A stretch of 64,000 nucleotides of DNA from Glaesserella sp041817755 (GCF_041817755.1 NZ_JBGYBX010000044.1:16156-80155), one strand, 5' to 3'; positions 16,689 to 26,409 are shown, counted from the first letter of the stretch. Made by a program: numbers and translations. Notes: generated by a model from the sequence alone, not told the origin.

Positions 16689-17368
16689 AAACAGGCTCCC
16701 AATGCGGAAATAAATAAAAACGGATCCGGAGTATCGTTGCTTAAAGCAAGATCGGTAAAACGGAATATATCGGCAGCGTCTTCATCTTGAGGTGTTTTTT
16801 CCGATACGGTGAGTTTGTCCGATTTAAATTGCACGACGTGTTCTCCGATGAGGTAGCGGTGTTGCCGGATGTCTTCAAACGGTTCGGTATAGAGATGATG
16901 AAAGCCGCGTAAAAAGCAGTAATATTCGCAATCTAAAATCGTCGGTGAATGTGTGAGAAGCGGTTCGGCATAGTTTTTTCGAAGGGCGTGAATAGCAACC
17001 CGTATTACCGGATTTTCAGGTTGCTTTTCAATAATGTAATCAAAGTAAATCTCTTCGATCGGAATCGGCAATTCCTGCGTGAGACATTGTATCACCTGTT
17101 GATAAAGCGTTGGTAACGTATAATGGGCGGGAAAAAACAAATATTTTCGCCAAATATATTGGTAAGGAATCGGGCGAACAACTGTAAATTTAGGCAAAAA
17201 TCTAACCGCTTGTCGAATGAATAAATTATAGTCGTAAGGTTTTTGTTGCCATAAAGAATGAACTTTATCGTCTTTAATATAAACTAAGCAGAATTGATCG
17301 GCATTTTCGCTGATACCAATCTGATGTTTGTTTAAGCGGCTTGCGGTCATCGAATGGAAAATATTCAT
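16670..17368 (-). CDS. comA: Competence protein ComA (PilM-like)
   Basis: Cytosolic actin-like protein of 232 residues at the head of the com operon, corresponding to PilM, which anchors the inner-membrane platform. It is shorter and more divergent than typical PilM (about 350 residues). The gene is divergent from ponA, the same arrangement as in H. influenzae. In that family the operon is induced by Sxy and CRP, but no full CRP-S palindrome was found in the 138-bp gap. Confidence 0.8.
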   Translation of the reverse strand: MNIFHSMTASRLNKHQIGISENADQFCLVYIKDDKVHSLWQQKPYDYNLFIRQAVRFLPKFTVVRPIPYQYIWRKYLFFPAHYTLPTLYQQVIQCLTQELPIPIEEIYFDYIIEKQPENPVIRVAIHALRKNYAEPLLTHSPTILDCEYYCFLRGFHHLYTEPFEDIRQHRYLIGEHVVQFKSDKLTVSEKTPQDEDAADIFRFTDLALSNDTPDPFLFISALGACLWNGKV

Positions 17369-17506
17369 GCTTTTCTCTATTTTATTTCGTGAAAGATTAA
17401 TGCGTGTATTTGTTCGTTTTTGGCTTATAATTCATTTTATATTTCGTGTTTGGGCTATATTGGCGCCAAATGTACATTTCGTCATTCAATAAAAGAGAAT
17501 TTTTCG

Positions 17507-20107
17507 ATGAAGATCGTAAAAATTATATTTAGTGCTTTACTTTCTCTCATAATTGTGGGGGGGATTGCAGCAGGGCTGCTTTATGTTCATTTAAAGAGTG
17601 ATTTGCCGGATGTCGGCTCTCTTAAAACGGTCGAACTACAACAGCCGATGCAGATTTTTACTTCCGACGGTAAGTTAATCGGCGAGGTCGGTGAACAGCG
17701 ACGTATCCCGGTTAAACTGGCGGACGTACCTCAGACGTTAATTGATGCCGTTATCGCAACGGAAGATACCCGCTTTTATGATCATAAGGGTATTGATCCT
17801 AAAGGAATTTTACGAGCAATTTGGCGTTCCAGCCAAGGTGATACGCAAGGTGCGAGTACCATTACGCAGCAATTGGCGCGTAATTTCTTCCTTTCTCCGG
17901 AGCGTAAAATTGAGCGTAAGTTAAAAGAAGCGATTTTGGCGGTAGAAATTGAGCAAAGTTTAAGCAAAGATGAGATTTTAGAACTGTATCTGAATAAAAT
18001 TTATTTAGGCTACCGTTCATACGGTGTTGCGGCGGCGGCAAAAACGTACTTCGGTAAAAAATTAAACGAATTGACGTTGTCGGAAATCGCCATTATTGCC
18101 GGCTTACCGAAGGCACCTTCGACGATGAACCCGCTCTATTCGGTAAAACGTGCCGAGAATCGACGTAATGTTGTGTTAGGGCGGATGCTGGAAGTCGGTA
18201 AAATCACGAAAGAGCAGTACGAACAGGCAAAAGCCGAACCGGTTAAAGCAAAATATTACGGGGCGTCTTTAGAATTTCGTGCGGATTATGTGACTGAGAT
18301 GATTCGCCAAGAGATGGTTAAACGTTATGGCGAAGAAGTGGCTTATACCAAAGGTTTCCAAGTGTTTGCAACCGTGTTGTCGGCGGATCAGCAAGAAGCA
18401 CAAAATGCATTAAGGGATAATTTGATCGATTATGATCGCCGTCATGGTTGGCGGGGAGCTGAAAAATTATGGCAACCGAAAGACAGCGCATGGGATGAAG
18501 AGAAAATCATCGATCATTTAAGTAAACTACCTCATTCTGAGCCGTTTATCGGTGCGGTGGTATTAAGTGTCAGTAAAGATAAAGCGGGCATTATTTTACC
18601 GAATGGTGATCGTGCGGAATTAAAATTGGCGAGTATGAAATGGGCGCGCAAATTCATTAATGATTCGGCTCAAGGCAGAACGCCGGTTTCAGTCAAAGAC
18701 GTGATCGATGTCGGTGAACAAATTTGGGTTCGTCAGGATGGAAAAGGAAATTGGGAATTAGGACAAATTCCGGAAGTGAATTCTGCGTTGGTTTCACTCA
18801 ACAGCGATAATGGCGCAATTGAGGCGATTGTCGGTGGATTCAGTTTTGAGCAAAGCCGTTTTAATCGTGCAACGCAATCGTTAGTTCAAGTCGGCTCTTC
18901 GATTAAACCGTTTATTTATGCTGCCGCATTGAATAAAGGTTTGAGTTTGTCCACCACGCTCAGCGATACACCGATTACGATTAACAAACGCGGTCAAAAA
19001 CCGTGGACTCCGAAAAACTCACCGAATGTGTATGAAGGCTCGCTTCGTTTACGTGTCGGTTTGGGAAAATCGAAAAACGTGATGATGGTTCGTGCGGTTC
19101 AGATGGCGGGCGTCGATTATGTGGCGGAATATTTACAACGTTTCGGATTCCAACGTGAACAGTATCAAGCAACGGAAGCGTTAGCGTTAGGTGCAGCGTC
19201 CTTTACGCCGCTTGAAATGGCGCGCGGCTATGCCGTGTTTGATAACGGCGGATATTTGATTGAACCTTATATTATCGATCGTATTTTAGACAGCAACGGT
19301 AATGAATTGTTTAAAGCTAACCCGCCGATTGCTTGTATGAGTTGTAACGATATTCCGGTCATTTATCCGGAACCGCAATACTTTGATTTTATTAAAGTGG
19401 AAGAAAAGAAAGCGTCTGAACAAGCGGCGGAAGACGTTGTGGAAGCCCCGAAAGATGAAGACAACGATACGATTCCTGAATTGGATATCGAAACCAAAAA
19501 TCGTGAAACGGCCCCAAGTTTGATGGCGGATTCATTGCAAACGACGAAAGAAGTGCGTTATGCGCCGCGTGTGATTAGCGGTGAAATTGCCTTCTTAATG
19601 CGTAGTGCCTTAACGACAGCGATCACGGGAGAGAAAGGGCAAAGTTGGAAAGGTACTAGCTGGCGTGTCGCCAATGACATTAAACGTCGCGATATCGGCG
19701 GCAAAACCGGTACGACAAATAATGCGAAAGTCACGTGGTATGCCGGATTCGGCGCAAACATCGTGACGACCGTCTATGTCGGTTTTGATGACAATAAACG
19801 TGAATTAGGTCGTGGTGAAGCCGGAGCCCAAACGGCATTACCGGCTTGGATTAAATACATGAAGGTTGCCCTGTCGGATAAACCGGAGCGTGAAGAAACG
19901 CTTCCGCCGAATATTGTTGAAGCGAAAATTGATCCGGTCAGCGGCTTTTTAGGTGACGGGTTGACGGAATACTTCATTAAAGGAACCGAGCCGACACGAC
20001 GCTACATTGTAGAAAAAGCGATTCAAGATCCGAATCCGGCATTAAATCAGCGCTTAGGTTTACCTCCGCCGGGTATACTCAAAATAGATGGCGGAGAATT
20101 GTTCTAA
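17507..20107 (+). CDS. mrcA: Bifunctional penicillin-binding protein 1A
   Basis: Peptidoglycan synthase with a glycosyltransferase and a transpeptidase domain, anchored in the inner membrane; also called ponA. The product is about 866 residues. A membrane helix spans about 8-28. The GT51 domain contains ATEDTRFYDHKGIDPKG and GASTITQQLARN. The transpeptidase domain carries SSIKPF with the active serine at about 464-465 and KTGTTN at about 733-738. The ATG at 17507 starts the conserved N-terminus; the frame is open 29 codons further up in AT-rich DNA. Divergent from comA. Confidence 0.95.
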   Translation: MKIVKIIFSALLSLIIVGGIAAGLLYVHLKSDLPDVGSLKTVELQQPMQIFTSDGKLIGEVGEQRRIPVKLADVPQTLIDAVIATEDTRFYDHKGIDPKGILRAIWRSSQGDTQGASTITQQLARNFFLSPERKIERKLKEAILAVEIEQSLSKDEILELYLNKIYLGYRSYGVAAAAKTYFGKKLNELTLSEIAIIAGLPKAPSTMNPLYSVKRAENRRNVVLGRMLEVGKITKEQYEQAKAEPVKAKYYGASLEFRADYVTEMIRQEMVKRYGEEVAYTKGFQVFATVLSADQQEAQNALRDNLIDYDRRHGWRGAEKLWQPKDSAWDEEKIIDHLSKLPHSEPFIGAVVLSVSKDKAGIILPNGDRAELKLASMKWARKFINDSAQGRTPVSVKDVIDVGEQIWVRQDGKGNWELGQIPEVNSALVSLNSDNGAIEAIVGGFSFEQSRFNRATQSLVQVGSSIKPFIYAAALNKGLSLSTTLSDTPITINKRGQKPWTPKNSPNVYEGSLRLRVGLGKSKNVMMVRAVQMAGVDYVAEYLQRFGFQREQYQATEALALGAASFTPLEMARGYAVFDNGGYLIEPYIIDRILDSNGNELFKANPPIACMSCNDIPVIYPEPQYFDFIKVEEKKASEQAAEDVVEAPKDEDNDTIPELDIETKNRETAPSLMADSLQTTKEVRYAPRVISGEIAFLMRSALTTAITGEKGQSWKGTSWRVANDIKRRDIGGKTGTTNNAKVTWYAGFGANIVTTVYVGFDDNKRELGRGEAGAQTALPAWIKYMKVALSDKPEREETLPPNIVEAKIDPVSGFLGDGLTEYFIKGTEPTRRYIVEKAIQDPNPALNQRLGLPPPGILKIDGGELF

Positions 20108-20142
20108 ATATGCAGGATTATTCTTGTTTAGGTTGAAAAGAG

Positions 20143-20180
20143 GGGCGATTTATTGAGATAATATCGCCCATCTTTATTTT
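20143..20180 (+). terminator. Probable terminator of mrcA
   Basis: GGGCGAT at 20143-20149 pairs with ATCGCCC at 20163-20169, followed by a T-rich stretch. The stem is short with a 13-nt loop, so efficiency is uncertain. Confidence 0.5.
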
Positions 20181-20248
20181 GGGCGATTTGTGGTGTATTT
20201 AACGTATAAGTGTTTTATTTTTTTAATCACTTTTGTAAAATTTAACTT

Positions 20249-20285
20249 AAAACAGACCGCTTGTATCGTACAAGCGGTCTGTTTT
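20249..20285. terminator. Inverted uptake-signal pair forming a hairpin
   Basis: AAAACAGACCGCTTGTA pairs perfectly over 17 bp with TACAAGCGGTCTGTTTT around a TCG loop, and T follows. Each arm contains a complete uptake core in opposite orientation. The structure looks like a rho-independent terminator built from two uptake signals and lies between mrcA and aroK. Confidence 0.8.
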
Positions 20286-20341
20286 TTCCGAAAATTTACT
20301 ACAAATCGAATGTTGCTAAATGATATTTATATAGAAAAAGA

Positions 20342-20863
20342 ATGGCAGAAAAACGTAATATTTTCTTAATCGGTCCGATGGGTGCTGGCAAAAGCACGAT
20401 TGGTCGCCAATTGGCTCAAATGTTGAATATGGATTTTTTAGATTCCGACGCAGTGATTGAAGAGCGTGCCGGCGCGGATATTGATTGGATCTTTGATATT
20501 GAAGGTGAAGCGGGCTTTCGCAAACGCGAAGAACGGATCATTAATGAATTGACTCAGGCGCAAGGGCTTGTACTTTCAACCGGCGGCGGCTCGATTTTAT
20601 CTAAGGACAATCGTAATGTGTTATCCGCACGAGGCATTGTGGTGTATTTGGAAACAACAGTGGACAAACAATTCGAACGTACTCAACGTGATAAAAAACG
20701 TCCTTTGTTACAAACGGAAGATCCTTATCAGACATTACAAGCATTAGCCAAAGTTCGTAATCCGCTTTATGAAGAGATTGCGGATATCACCATTCAAACC
20801 GATGAGCAGAGCGCAAAAGTGGTTGCGACTCAAATCATTGAAATGATGGATAATTTACAGTAA
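20342..20863 (+). CDS. aroK: Shikimate kinase I
   Basis: Phosphorylates shikimate in the chorismate pathway. The 173 residues contain the Walker A loop GPMGAGKST at 11-19, DSDAVIEERAG with the magnesium/shikimate Asp, GFRKREE and STGGGSIL for shikimate binding, and the lid region RTQRDKKRPLLQ. It forms an operon with aroB (14 nt apart) and dam, the common gamma-proteobacterial order. Confidence 0.97.
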   Translation: MAEKRNIFLIGPMGAGKSTIGRQLAQMLNMDFLDSDAVIEERAGADIDWIFDIEGEAGFRKREERIINELTQAQGLVLSTGGGSILSKDNRNVLSARGIVVYLETTVDKQFERTQRDKKRPLLQTEDPYQTLQALAKVRNPLYEEIADITIQTDEQSAKVVATQIIEMMDNLQ

Positions 20864-20877
20864 TCAAGGAGTCCGAG

Positions 20878-21966
20878 ATGTTGCAGGTCAATGTGGAGTT
20901 AAAAGAGCGTCGTTATCCGATTTCTATCGGAGCCGGTTTGTTAAACCGGGCGGAAAGTTATCATCCGTTAAAATCTGGGGATAAGGTAATGATTGTGTCC
21001 AATCCAACGATTGCCCCGCACTATCTTGAAACAGTTAAAAATACGTTGTCGGCACTAGGCTGTCAGGTTGATTCGGTATTGATTCCGGACGGTGAAAAAT
21101 ATAAAACGCTGGATTCATTAAATCTCATTTTTACGGCGCTGTTGGAAAAAAATCATAATCGCGATACCACCTTAATTGCATTAGGCGGCGGTGTGATAGG
21201 GGATGTGGCGGGGTATGCGGCGGCATCTTATCAACGCGGTATCCGTTTTATTCAAATTCCGACAACATTGCTGGCGCAAGTGGATTCCTCGGTTGGTGGT
21301 AAAACGGCGGTTAATCATCTGCTCGGCAAAAATATGATTGGGGCGTTTTATCAGCCGATTTCCGTGATTGTCGACACAGATACCTTAAAAACACTGGATA
21401 AGCGCGAAGTGAGTGCCGGATTGGCGGAAGTCATCAAATACGGTGCGATTTTTGACATTCGGTTTTTTGAGTGGTTAGAACAGCATATCGATGATTTGGT
21501 CGCTTTGGAGCAAAGTGCGTTGGAATACTGTATTCAACGTTGTTGCCAATTGAAAGCGGATGTGGTAGTGCGTGATGAAACAGAGAAAGGCGATCGTGCT
21601 TTACTTAACTTAGGTCATACGTTCGGACATGCCATTGAAGCGCATTTGGGCTATGGCAATTGGTTACATGGTGAAGCGGTAGCCGTCGGAATGTTGGAAG
21701 CGGCGGCGCTATCTCATATTTTAGGGGACTTGACCGAGTATGATGTCGCCCGCTTGGAAAAATTAATTGCACGAGCGAATTTACCGACGGTTTCGCCGGA
21801 CGGCATGCAACCGGAAGAATATCTGCCGTATATGTGGCGTGATAAAAAAGTATTAAGCGGAAAATTGCGCTTAATTTTATTAAAAGCATTGGGTGTGTCT
21901 TATGTCACATCTCAAGCGACGGAACAACAAGTTTTAGACGCCATCACGCGTTTCACACAACAATAA
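20878..21966 (+). CDS. aroB: 3-dehydroquinate synthase
   Basis: NAD- and zinc-dependent enzyme that cyclises DAHP to 3-dehydroquinate, the second step of the shikimate pathway. The 362-residue protein has ALGGGVIGDVAGYAAASYQRG, PTTLLAQVDSSVGGKTAVNH, GLAEVIKYG and GHTFGHAIEAHLGYGNWLHG (zinc ligands), all in family order. AAGGAG precedes the ATG. It is the middle gene of aroK-aroB-dam. Confidence 0.97.
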   Translation: MLQVNVELKERRYPISIGAGLLNRAESYHPLKSGDKVMIVSNPTIAPHYLETVKNTLSALGCQVDSVLIPDGEKYKTLDSLNLIFTALLEKNHNRDTTLIALGGGVIGDVAGYAAASYQRGIRFIQIPTTLLAQVDSSVGGKTAVNHLLGKNMIGAFYQPISVIVDTDTLKTLDKREVSAGLAEVIKYGAIFDIRFFEWLEQHIDDLVALEQSALEYCIQRCCQLKADVVVRDETEKGDRALLNLGHTFGHAIEAHLGYGNWLHGEAVAVGMLEAAALSHILGDLTEYDVARLEKLIARANLPTVSPDGMQPEEYLPYMWRDKKVLSGKLRLILLKALGVSYVTSQATEQQVLDAITRFTQQ

Positions 21967-21970
21967 TTTC

Positions 21971-22795
21971 ATGACAACAAAACAGCGGGCCTTTTTAAAA
22001 TGGGCGGGCGGAAAGTATCGCCTGACAGATGAAATTTATCGTCATTTGCCAAAAAAGGCTTGTTTGGTTGAGCCTTTCGTCGGAGCCGGCTCCGTCTTTC
22101 TAAACACCCGATTCGAACGTTATCTGTTAGCGGATATCAATCCTGATTTGATTAACCTGTTTAATATTATTAAGCAGGATGTTGAAACTTATATTCAGCA
22201 TACAAAAGCCTTGTTCGAGCAGGAGCAGGCGAATACCGCCGTATTTTATTACGAACGCCGCAAAGAATTTAATCAGTCGACGGATGTTTTTCGCAGGGCG
22301 GTACTTTTTCTCTATTTGAATCGGTTTGGTTTTAACGGTCTGTGTCGTTATAACAAAAAAAATGAATATAACGTCCCTTTCGGCGAATATAAAACCCATT
22401 ATTTTCCTGAAAAAGAATTACGTTTTTTTGCGGAAAAAGCACAACATGCGACATTTATTTGTGCGGATTTTCATCAAACTTTCCGTTATTTAACGGATAA
22501 TCCTGATGACTACGTTGTTTATTGCGATCCGCCGTATGCGCCGCTTGAACAAGAAAGTAACTTTACCGCTTATGCCGGCGGCGGTTTTAGTTTGGAACAG
22601 CAGATCGCCTTGGCAGAATATGCAAGAAAAGCGCAGCAGGCAAATATTCCGGTGCTGATTTCTAATCATGATACGGATTTTACCCGTAAAATCTATCATG
22701 GCGCGGACATTAAGCACTTCAAAGTACAACGCCAAATCAGCCAAAGTATCCATTCCCGCGTGAAAGTGAGTGAGCTTTTCGCACTCTTTTTATAA
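21971..22795 (+). CDS. dam: DNA adenine methylase Dam (GATC)
   Basis: Methylates the adenine of GATC using S-adenosylmethionine, serving mismatch-repair strand discrimination and replication control. The 274 residues contain KWAGGKYRL and EPFVGAGSVFLN (AdoMet site), the catalytic DPPY at 186-189 and RFGFNGLCRYN for DNA contact. It starts 4 nt after aroB and is the third gene of that operon. Confidence 0.95.
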   Translation: MTTKQRAFLKWAGGKYRLTDEIYRHLPKKACLVEPFVGAGSVFLNTRFERYLLADINPDLINLFNIIKQDVETYIQHTKALFEQEQANTAVFYYERRKEFNQSTDVFRRAVLFLYLNRFGFNGLCRYNKKNEYNVPFGEYKTHYFPEKELRFFAEKAQHATFICADFHQTFRYLTDNPDDYVVYCDPPYAPLEQESNFTAYAGGGFSLEQQIALAEYARKAQQANIPVLISNHDTDFTRKIYHGADIKHFKVQRQISQSIHSRVKVSELFALFL

Positions 22796-22916
22796 TCTCC
22801 CACTGTGTAATAGTTTTTGGATTAAAGTAGATTAGCCCTAAATTTTGTCGCTTTAATATACTTAAAACGACAATCTTTCCTTCTGCCCTTAGCGTTTTTT
22901 TAACATATTAAGCAAA

Positions 22917-23588
22917 TCAGACCGCTTGTAACGGCAGTTGCCAGTTAATTTCCGTTAAGCCTTGCTGCCGTAAATAATCATTCGCCTTAGAAAAATGGCG
23001 GCATCCCAAAAAACCACGGTGTGCCGATAGCGGTGACGGGTGAGGGGCGGTTAATACACAGTGGCGGCGTCGGTCAATAAATTGTCCTTTTTTTTGGGCA
23101 TGGCTACCCCATAATAAAAAAACAAGATGATCACGCTGTTGGTTTAATTGGTGAATCACTTTATCCGTAAACGTTTCCCAACCGATATTCGCATGAGAAT
23201 GCGCTTTACCCTGTTCAACGGTCAGCACCGTATTGAGCAACAATACGCCTTGTTTTGCCCATTCAACCAAATAACCGTGCTGCGGAATTTGAAAACCGAC
23301 ATCTTGTGCCAGTTCTTTGTACATATTCAATAGTGACGGTGGCGGTACAACACCCGGCTTGACCGAAAATGATAACCCGTGCGCTTGATTTGGTCCGTGG
23401 TAAGGATCTTGTCCTAAAATTACCACTTTTACATCCGAGAATTCCGTCAAAGCAAAGGCACTGAATACTTCATGCGAAGGCGGATAAATCACTTTACCGT
23501 TTAAGCGCTCTTGCTGGACAAACTGTAATATTTGTTGAAAATAAGGCTGTGATTTTTCATCACCAATGGCTTCTTTCCATGTATTCAT
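22917..23588 (-). CDS. ung: Uracil-DNA glycosylase
   Basis: Removes uracil from DNA as the first step of base-excision repair. The 223-residue protein has the family-1 motifs: GQDPYHG with the water-activating Asp at about 61, LLNTVLTVEQGKAHSH, VFLLWGSHAQKK and HPSPLSAHRGF. The last codons overlap an uptake signal (22920-22929). It is convergent with the dam operon and transcribed alone. Confidence 0.97.
   Translation of the reverse strand: MNTWKEAIGDEKSQPYFQQILQFVQQERLNGKVIYPPSHEVFSAFALTEFSDVKVVILGQDPYHGPNQAHGLSFSVKPGVVPPPSLLNMYKELAQDVGFQIPQHGYLVEWAKQGVLLLNTVLTVEQGKAHSHANIGWETFTDKVIHQLNQQRDHLVFLLWGSHAQKKGQFIDRRRHCVLTAPHPSPLSAHRGFLGCRHFSKANDYLRQQGLTEINWQLPLQAV
22920..22929 (-). repeat. DNA uptake signal at the 3' end of ung
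   Basis: Exact GACCGCTTGT in the last codons of ung. Confidence 0.8.
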
Positions 23589-23789
23589 TTTAAAACCCTT
23601 GTTAATATATAGTTAATGATAAGAATTTATTGTTAAAAATAGATTGTTATTTATACAACTTTCAACTTTTTTTAGAAAAATACTGAAATTTTTCTCGCTT
23701 TTTAATGTGGAGAGGTTAGAATACTCAAAATTTTTTGAAAAAATCAAATTTTTTGATAATCCTTTCCCCAACACACAGGAGCATTAAAC
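23589..23789. promoter_or_regulatory. Divergent promoter region ung / grcA
   Basis: Very AT-rich 200-bp gap between divergent genes. TTGA and TCAA at 23735-23747 form an inverted repeat one base too short for a standard FNR site. A promoter is expected here because grcA is normally strongly expressed without oxygen, but no element can be fixed by eye. Confidence 0.4.
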
Positions 23790-24173
23790 ATGATTAAAGG
23801 TGTACAAATTACCGAATCCGCAAACAAAAATCTATTAAACTCTTTCTGGTTGTTAGATGAAGAAAAAAACGAAGCGCGTTGCTTAGTTGCTAAAGGTGAT
23901 TTCCAAGAAGACCAAGTCGTTGCAATCAGCGAATTAGGTCAAATCGCATATCGCGAAGTACCGGTAAACGTCGCACCGACCATTAAAGTTGAAGGCGGTC
24001 AGCACTTAAACGTAAACGTGTTACGTCGCGAAACATTGGAAGATGCGGTGAAAAACCCTGAAAAATATCCTCAATTAACTATCCGCGTATCCGGTTATGC
24101 CGTGCGTTTCAACTCACTTACGCCGGAACAACAACGTGATGTAATCACCCGTACATTCACTGAAAGCTTATAA
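23790..24173 (+). CDS. grcA: Autonomous glycyl radical cofactor GrcA
   Basis: Small spare-part protein that can replace the oxygen-damaged glycyl radical domain of pyruvate formate-lyase; also called YfiD. The 127 residues end with the PFL-like radical domain, RVSGYAVRFNSLTPEQQRDV, with the radical glycine at about 102. AGGAG precedes the ATG. It is monocistronic with a strong terminator. Confidence 0.95.
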   Translation: MIKGVQITESANKNLLNSFWLLDEEKNEARCLVAKGDFQEDQVVAISELGQIAYREVPVNVAPTIKVEGGQHLNVNVLRRETLEDAVKNPEKYPQLTIRVSGYAVRFNSLTPEQQRDVITRTFTESL

Positions 24174-24237
24174 TTTTTCGGTTTTATGATAGGCAAAGGA
24201 TGCCTTTAGCCCGATTAATATATTGTACGACGTAGTA

Positions 24238-24261
24238 AAGCTCCCGCAAGGGAGCTTTTTT
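24238..24261 (+). terminator. Terminator of grcA
   Basis: AAGCTCCC pairs with GGGAGCTT around GCAA, followed by six T. Confidence 0.85.
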
Positions 24262-24423
24262 GTTCTCGTGAAAATATTCTCAGTGAATCATCCGCTTAAA
24301 TCATATCACATGAATTAACGAGTATGTTTTTGTCGTACCGTTTTTCTTGATGGATTTCTCGCTTACAACCTGCCGTAAACCTGATAAAATCCGTCTAATT
24401 TTTTGCAATCAAAAACACATTCT

Positions 24424-26370
24424 ATGGCTTTAATTAACCTTTCTAACGCCTATTTAGGCTTTGGCGATCATCCACTACTTGATCACACCGAATTACACAT
24501 TGAACAGGGCGAACGTGTCTGTCTTGTCGGACGAAACGGGGCAGGCAAATCGACCCTAATGAAAGTGCTGGCTGGCGAAGTTCAGCTAGACGATGGCAAA
24601 TTGATTTTTGAAAAAGATATTGTTGTCACTCGTTTAGAACAAGATCCGCCCCGACATATTGAAGATACTGTGTTTGATTATGTCGCAGAAGGGATTGCAC
24701 ATTTAGCCGATCTTTTAAAGCAATATCACCACATTTCGCAACAAATGCTGACAGATTACAGCGATACGCTGATGTCGCAACTTTCGCAAGTTCAGGCTCA
24801 ACTGGAACACGCTAACGGTTGGCAGTTTGAAAACCGTATTCAAGATACGTTGAAGCTGTTAGAGCTTGACCCAGAAAAACGTTTGTGCGAGCTGTCGGGC
24901 GGTTGGGTTCGCCGTGCGGCGTTGGCGCGTGCGTTGGTGGCGGATCCAGATGTGTTACTGTTGGACGAACCGACCAACCATTTAGATGTGGATACGATTG
25001 CTTGGTTAGAAAATCTGTTGTTAGAGTTTAAAGGCAGTATTATTTTCATCTCTCACGACCGTGCTTTTATTCGCAAAATGGCAACTCGCATTGTCGATTT
25101 AGATCGGGGCAAACTGGTTTCCTATCCTAGTAATTACGATGTTTACCTTGAAACTAAAGCCGAAGATCTGCGTGTAGAAGCCTTACAAAATGAGCTGTTT
25201 GATAAAAAATTAGCCCAAGAAGAAGTTTGGATCCGCCAAGGAATTAAAGCTCGTCGCACTCGTAATGAAGGGCGTGTGCGAGCCTTGAAAGCCTTGCGAG
25301 AAGAGCGTAAAGCACGCCGAGAAGTACAAGGCACGGTAAAAATTCAGCTCGATCAAACCGCTCGTTCAGGCAAAATTGTGTTTGAAGTGGAAAATGCCAG
25401 CTACGAAGTGGCAGGTAAAACCTTGCTGAAAAACTTCAGCACCACGATTTTGCGTGGCGATAAAATTGCTTTTATCGGGGCAAACGGAATTGGCAAAACG
25501 ACCTTAATTAAACTGTTGCTTGGCGAAATTCAGCCGACAGCAGGGACGGTACGTTGTGGCACTAAGCTAGAAGTCGCGTATTTCGATCAATACCGTGCAG
25601 AGCTAGATCCTGAAAAAACGGTAATGGATAACGTGGCGGACGGCAAACAAGATATTGAAGTCAATGGGGTAAAACGCCACGTACTTGGTTATTTGCAAGA
25701 CTTCCTATTTCCGCCGAAACGGGCGATGACCCCAGTCAAAGCCTTATCGGGCGGTGAACGTAACCGCTTGTTATTAGCTAAATTATTGCTAAAACCAAAT
25801 AACTTACTGATTTTGGACGAACCTACCAACGACCTTGATGTAGAAACCTTAGAGCTACTGGAAGAGATGTTGGCGGATTATCAAGGCACTTTGATTATAG
25901 TCAGCCACGACCGTCAATTTATCGACAATACCGCAACGGAATGCTACATCTTTGAAGGCGAAGGGGTAGTGAATAAATATATCGGCGGCTACCATGATGC
26001 GAAGCAACAGCAGGCGAATTATTTTGCAACATTAGAAGCAAACAAGCGGTCAGATTCAGCGAAAAATGTGCAAAAAATGGAAGAGAAAGCACCGCTTGTT
26101 GAACCTGAAAAGCCAAGACAAGATATGGCTAAAAAAGTCAAACTTTCTTATAAAGAGCAACGAGAGTTAGAAGCCCTGCCTGAAAAAATGGAACAGCTTG
26201 AAGCAGAAATTGAAGCCTTACAAGCCGAAGTGAATAGTGCGGATTTCTTTGCTAAAGATCCGAGCTATACTCAAGCTCAGTTACAAAAATTAGCGGATAC
26301 GGAAATGGCGTTAGAGCAAGCGTTTGAACGTTGGGAAGCGCTTGAGAATATTAAGAATGGTGTAGTTTAA
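24424..26370 (+). CDS. uup: ABC-F family ATPase Uup
   Basis: Cytosolic ATPase with two fused ABC domains, no membrane part, thought to act on ribosomes. The product is about 648 residues. The first domain has GRNGAGKSTLMKVL, LSGGWVRRAALARAL and LLLDEPTNHLD; the second has GANGIGKTTLIKLLLG, LSGGERNRLLLAKLLL and LILDEPTNDLD. The C-terminal 100 residues form the Uup-type coiled coil that follows a Lys-rich linker. The start is the ATG at 24424 (MALINLSNAYLGFG); the frame is open seven codons further. An uptake signal lies at 26042. Confidence 0.93.
   Translation: MALINLSNAYLGFGDHPLLDHTELHIEQGERVCLVGRNGAGKSTLMKVLAGEVQLDDGKLIFEKDIVVTRLEQDPPRHIEDTVFDYVAEGIAHLADLLKQYHHISQQMLTDYSDTLMSQLSQVQAQLEHANGWQFENRIQDTLKLLELDPEKRLCELSGGWVRRAALARALVADPDVLLLDEPTNHLDVDTIAWLENLLLEFKGSIIFISHDRAFIRKMATRIVDLDRGKLVSYPSNYDVYLETKAEDLRVEALQNELFDKKLAQEEVWIRQGIKARRTRNEGRVRALKALREERKARREVQGTVKIQLDQTARSGKIVFEVENASYEVAGKTLLKNFSTTILRGDKIAFIGANGIGKTTLIKLLLGEIQPTAGTVRCGTKLEVAYFDQYRAELDPEKTVMDNVADGKQDIEVNGVKRHVLGYLQDFLFPPKRAMTPVKALSGGERNRLLLAKLLLKPNNLLILDEPTNDLDVETLELLEEMLADYQGTLIIVSHDRQFIDNTATECYIFEGEGVVNKYIGGYHDAKQQQANYFATLEANKRSDSAKNVQKMEEKAPLVEPEKPRQDMAKKVKLSYKEQRELEALPEKMEQLEAEIEALQAEVNSADFFAKDPSYTQAQLQKLADTEMALEQAFERWEALENIKNGVV
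26042..26051 (+). repeat. DNA uptake signal inside uup
   Basis: Exact ACAAGCGGTC in the linker-coding part of uup, with TGTGCAAAAA downstream. Confidence 0.8.
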
Positions 26371-26382
26371 TATTCGTGAATA

Positions 26383-26409
26383 CAGTTATCCAAAATTTTA
26401 GGATAACTG
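26383..26409 (+). terminator. Possible terminator hairpin after uup
   Basis: CAGTTATCC pairs perfectly with GGATAACTG around AAAATTTTA. No T run follows, so this is either a weak terminator or only a structural hairpin. Confidence 0.4.

Noticed and set aside
17399..17420. Possible CRP-S (Sxy-dependent) site between comA and mrcA
   Set aside because: Only one half (TGCGT) resembles the TGCGA-N6-TCGCA pattern; the other half does not match at the right spacing.
23735..23747. FNR-like inverted repeat before grcA
   Set aside because: TTGA-N5-TCAA spans 13 nt, whereas the FNR site spans 14 and needs TTGAT-N4-ATCAA.
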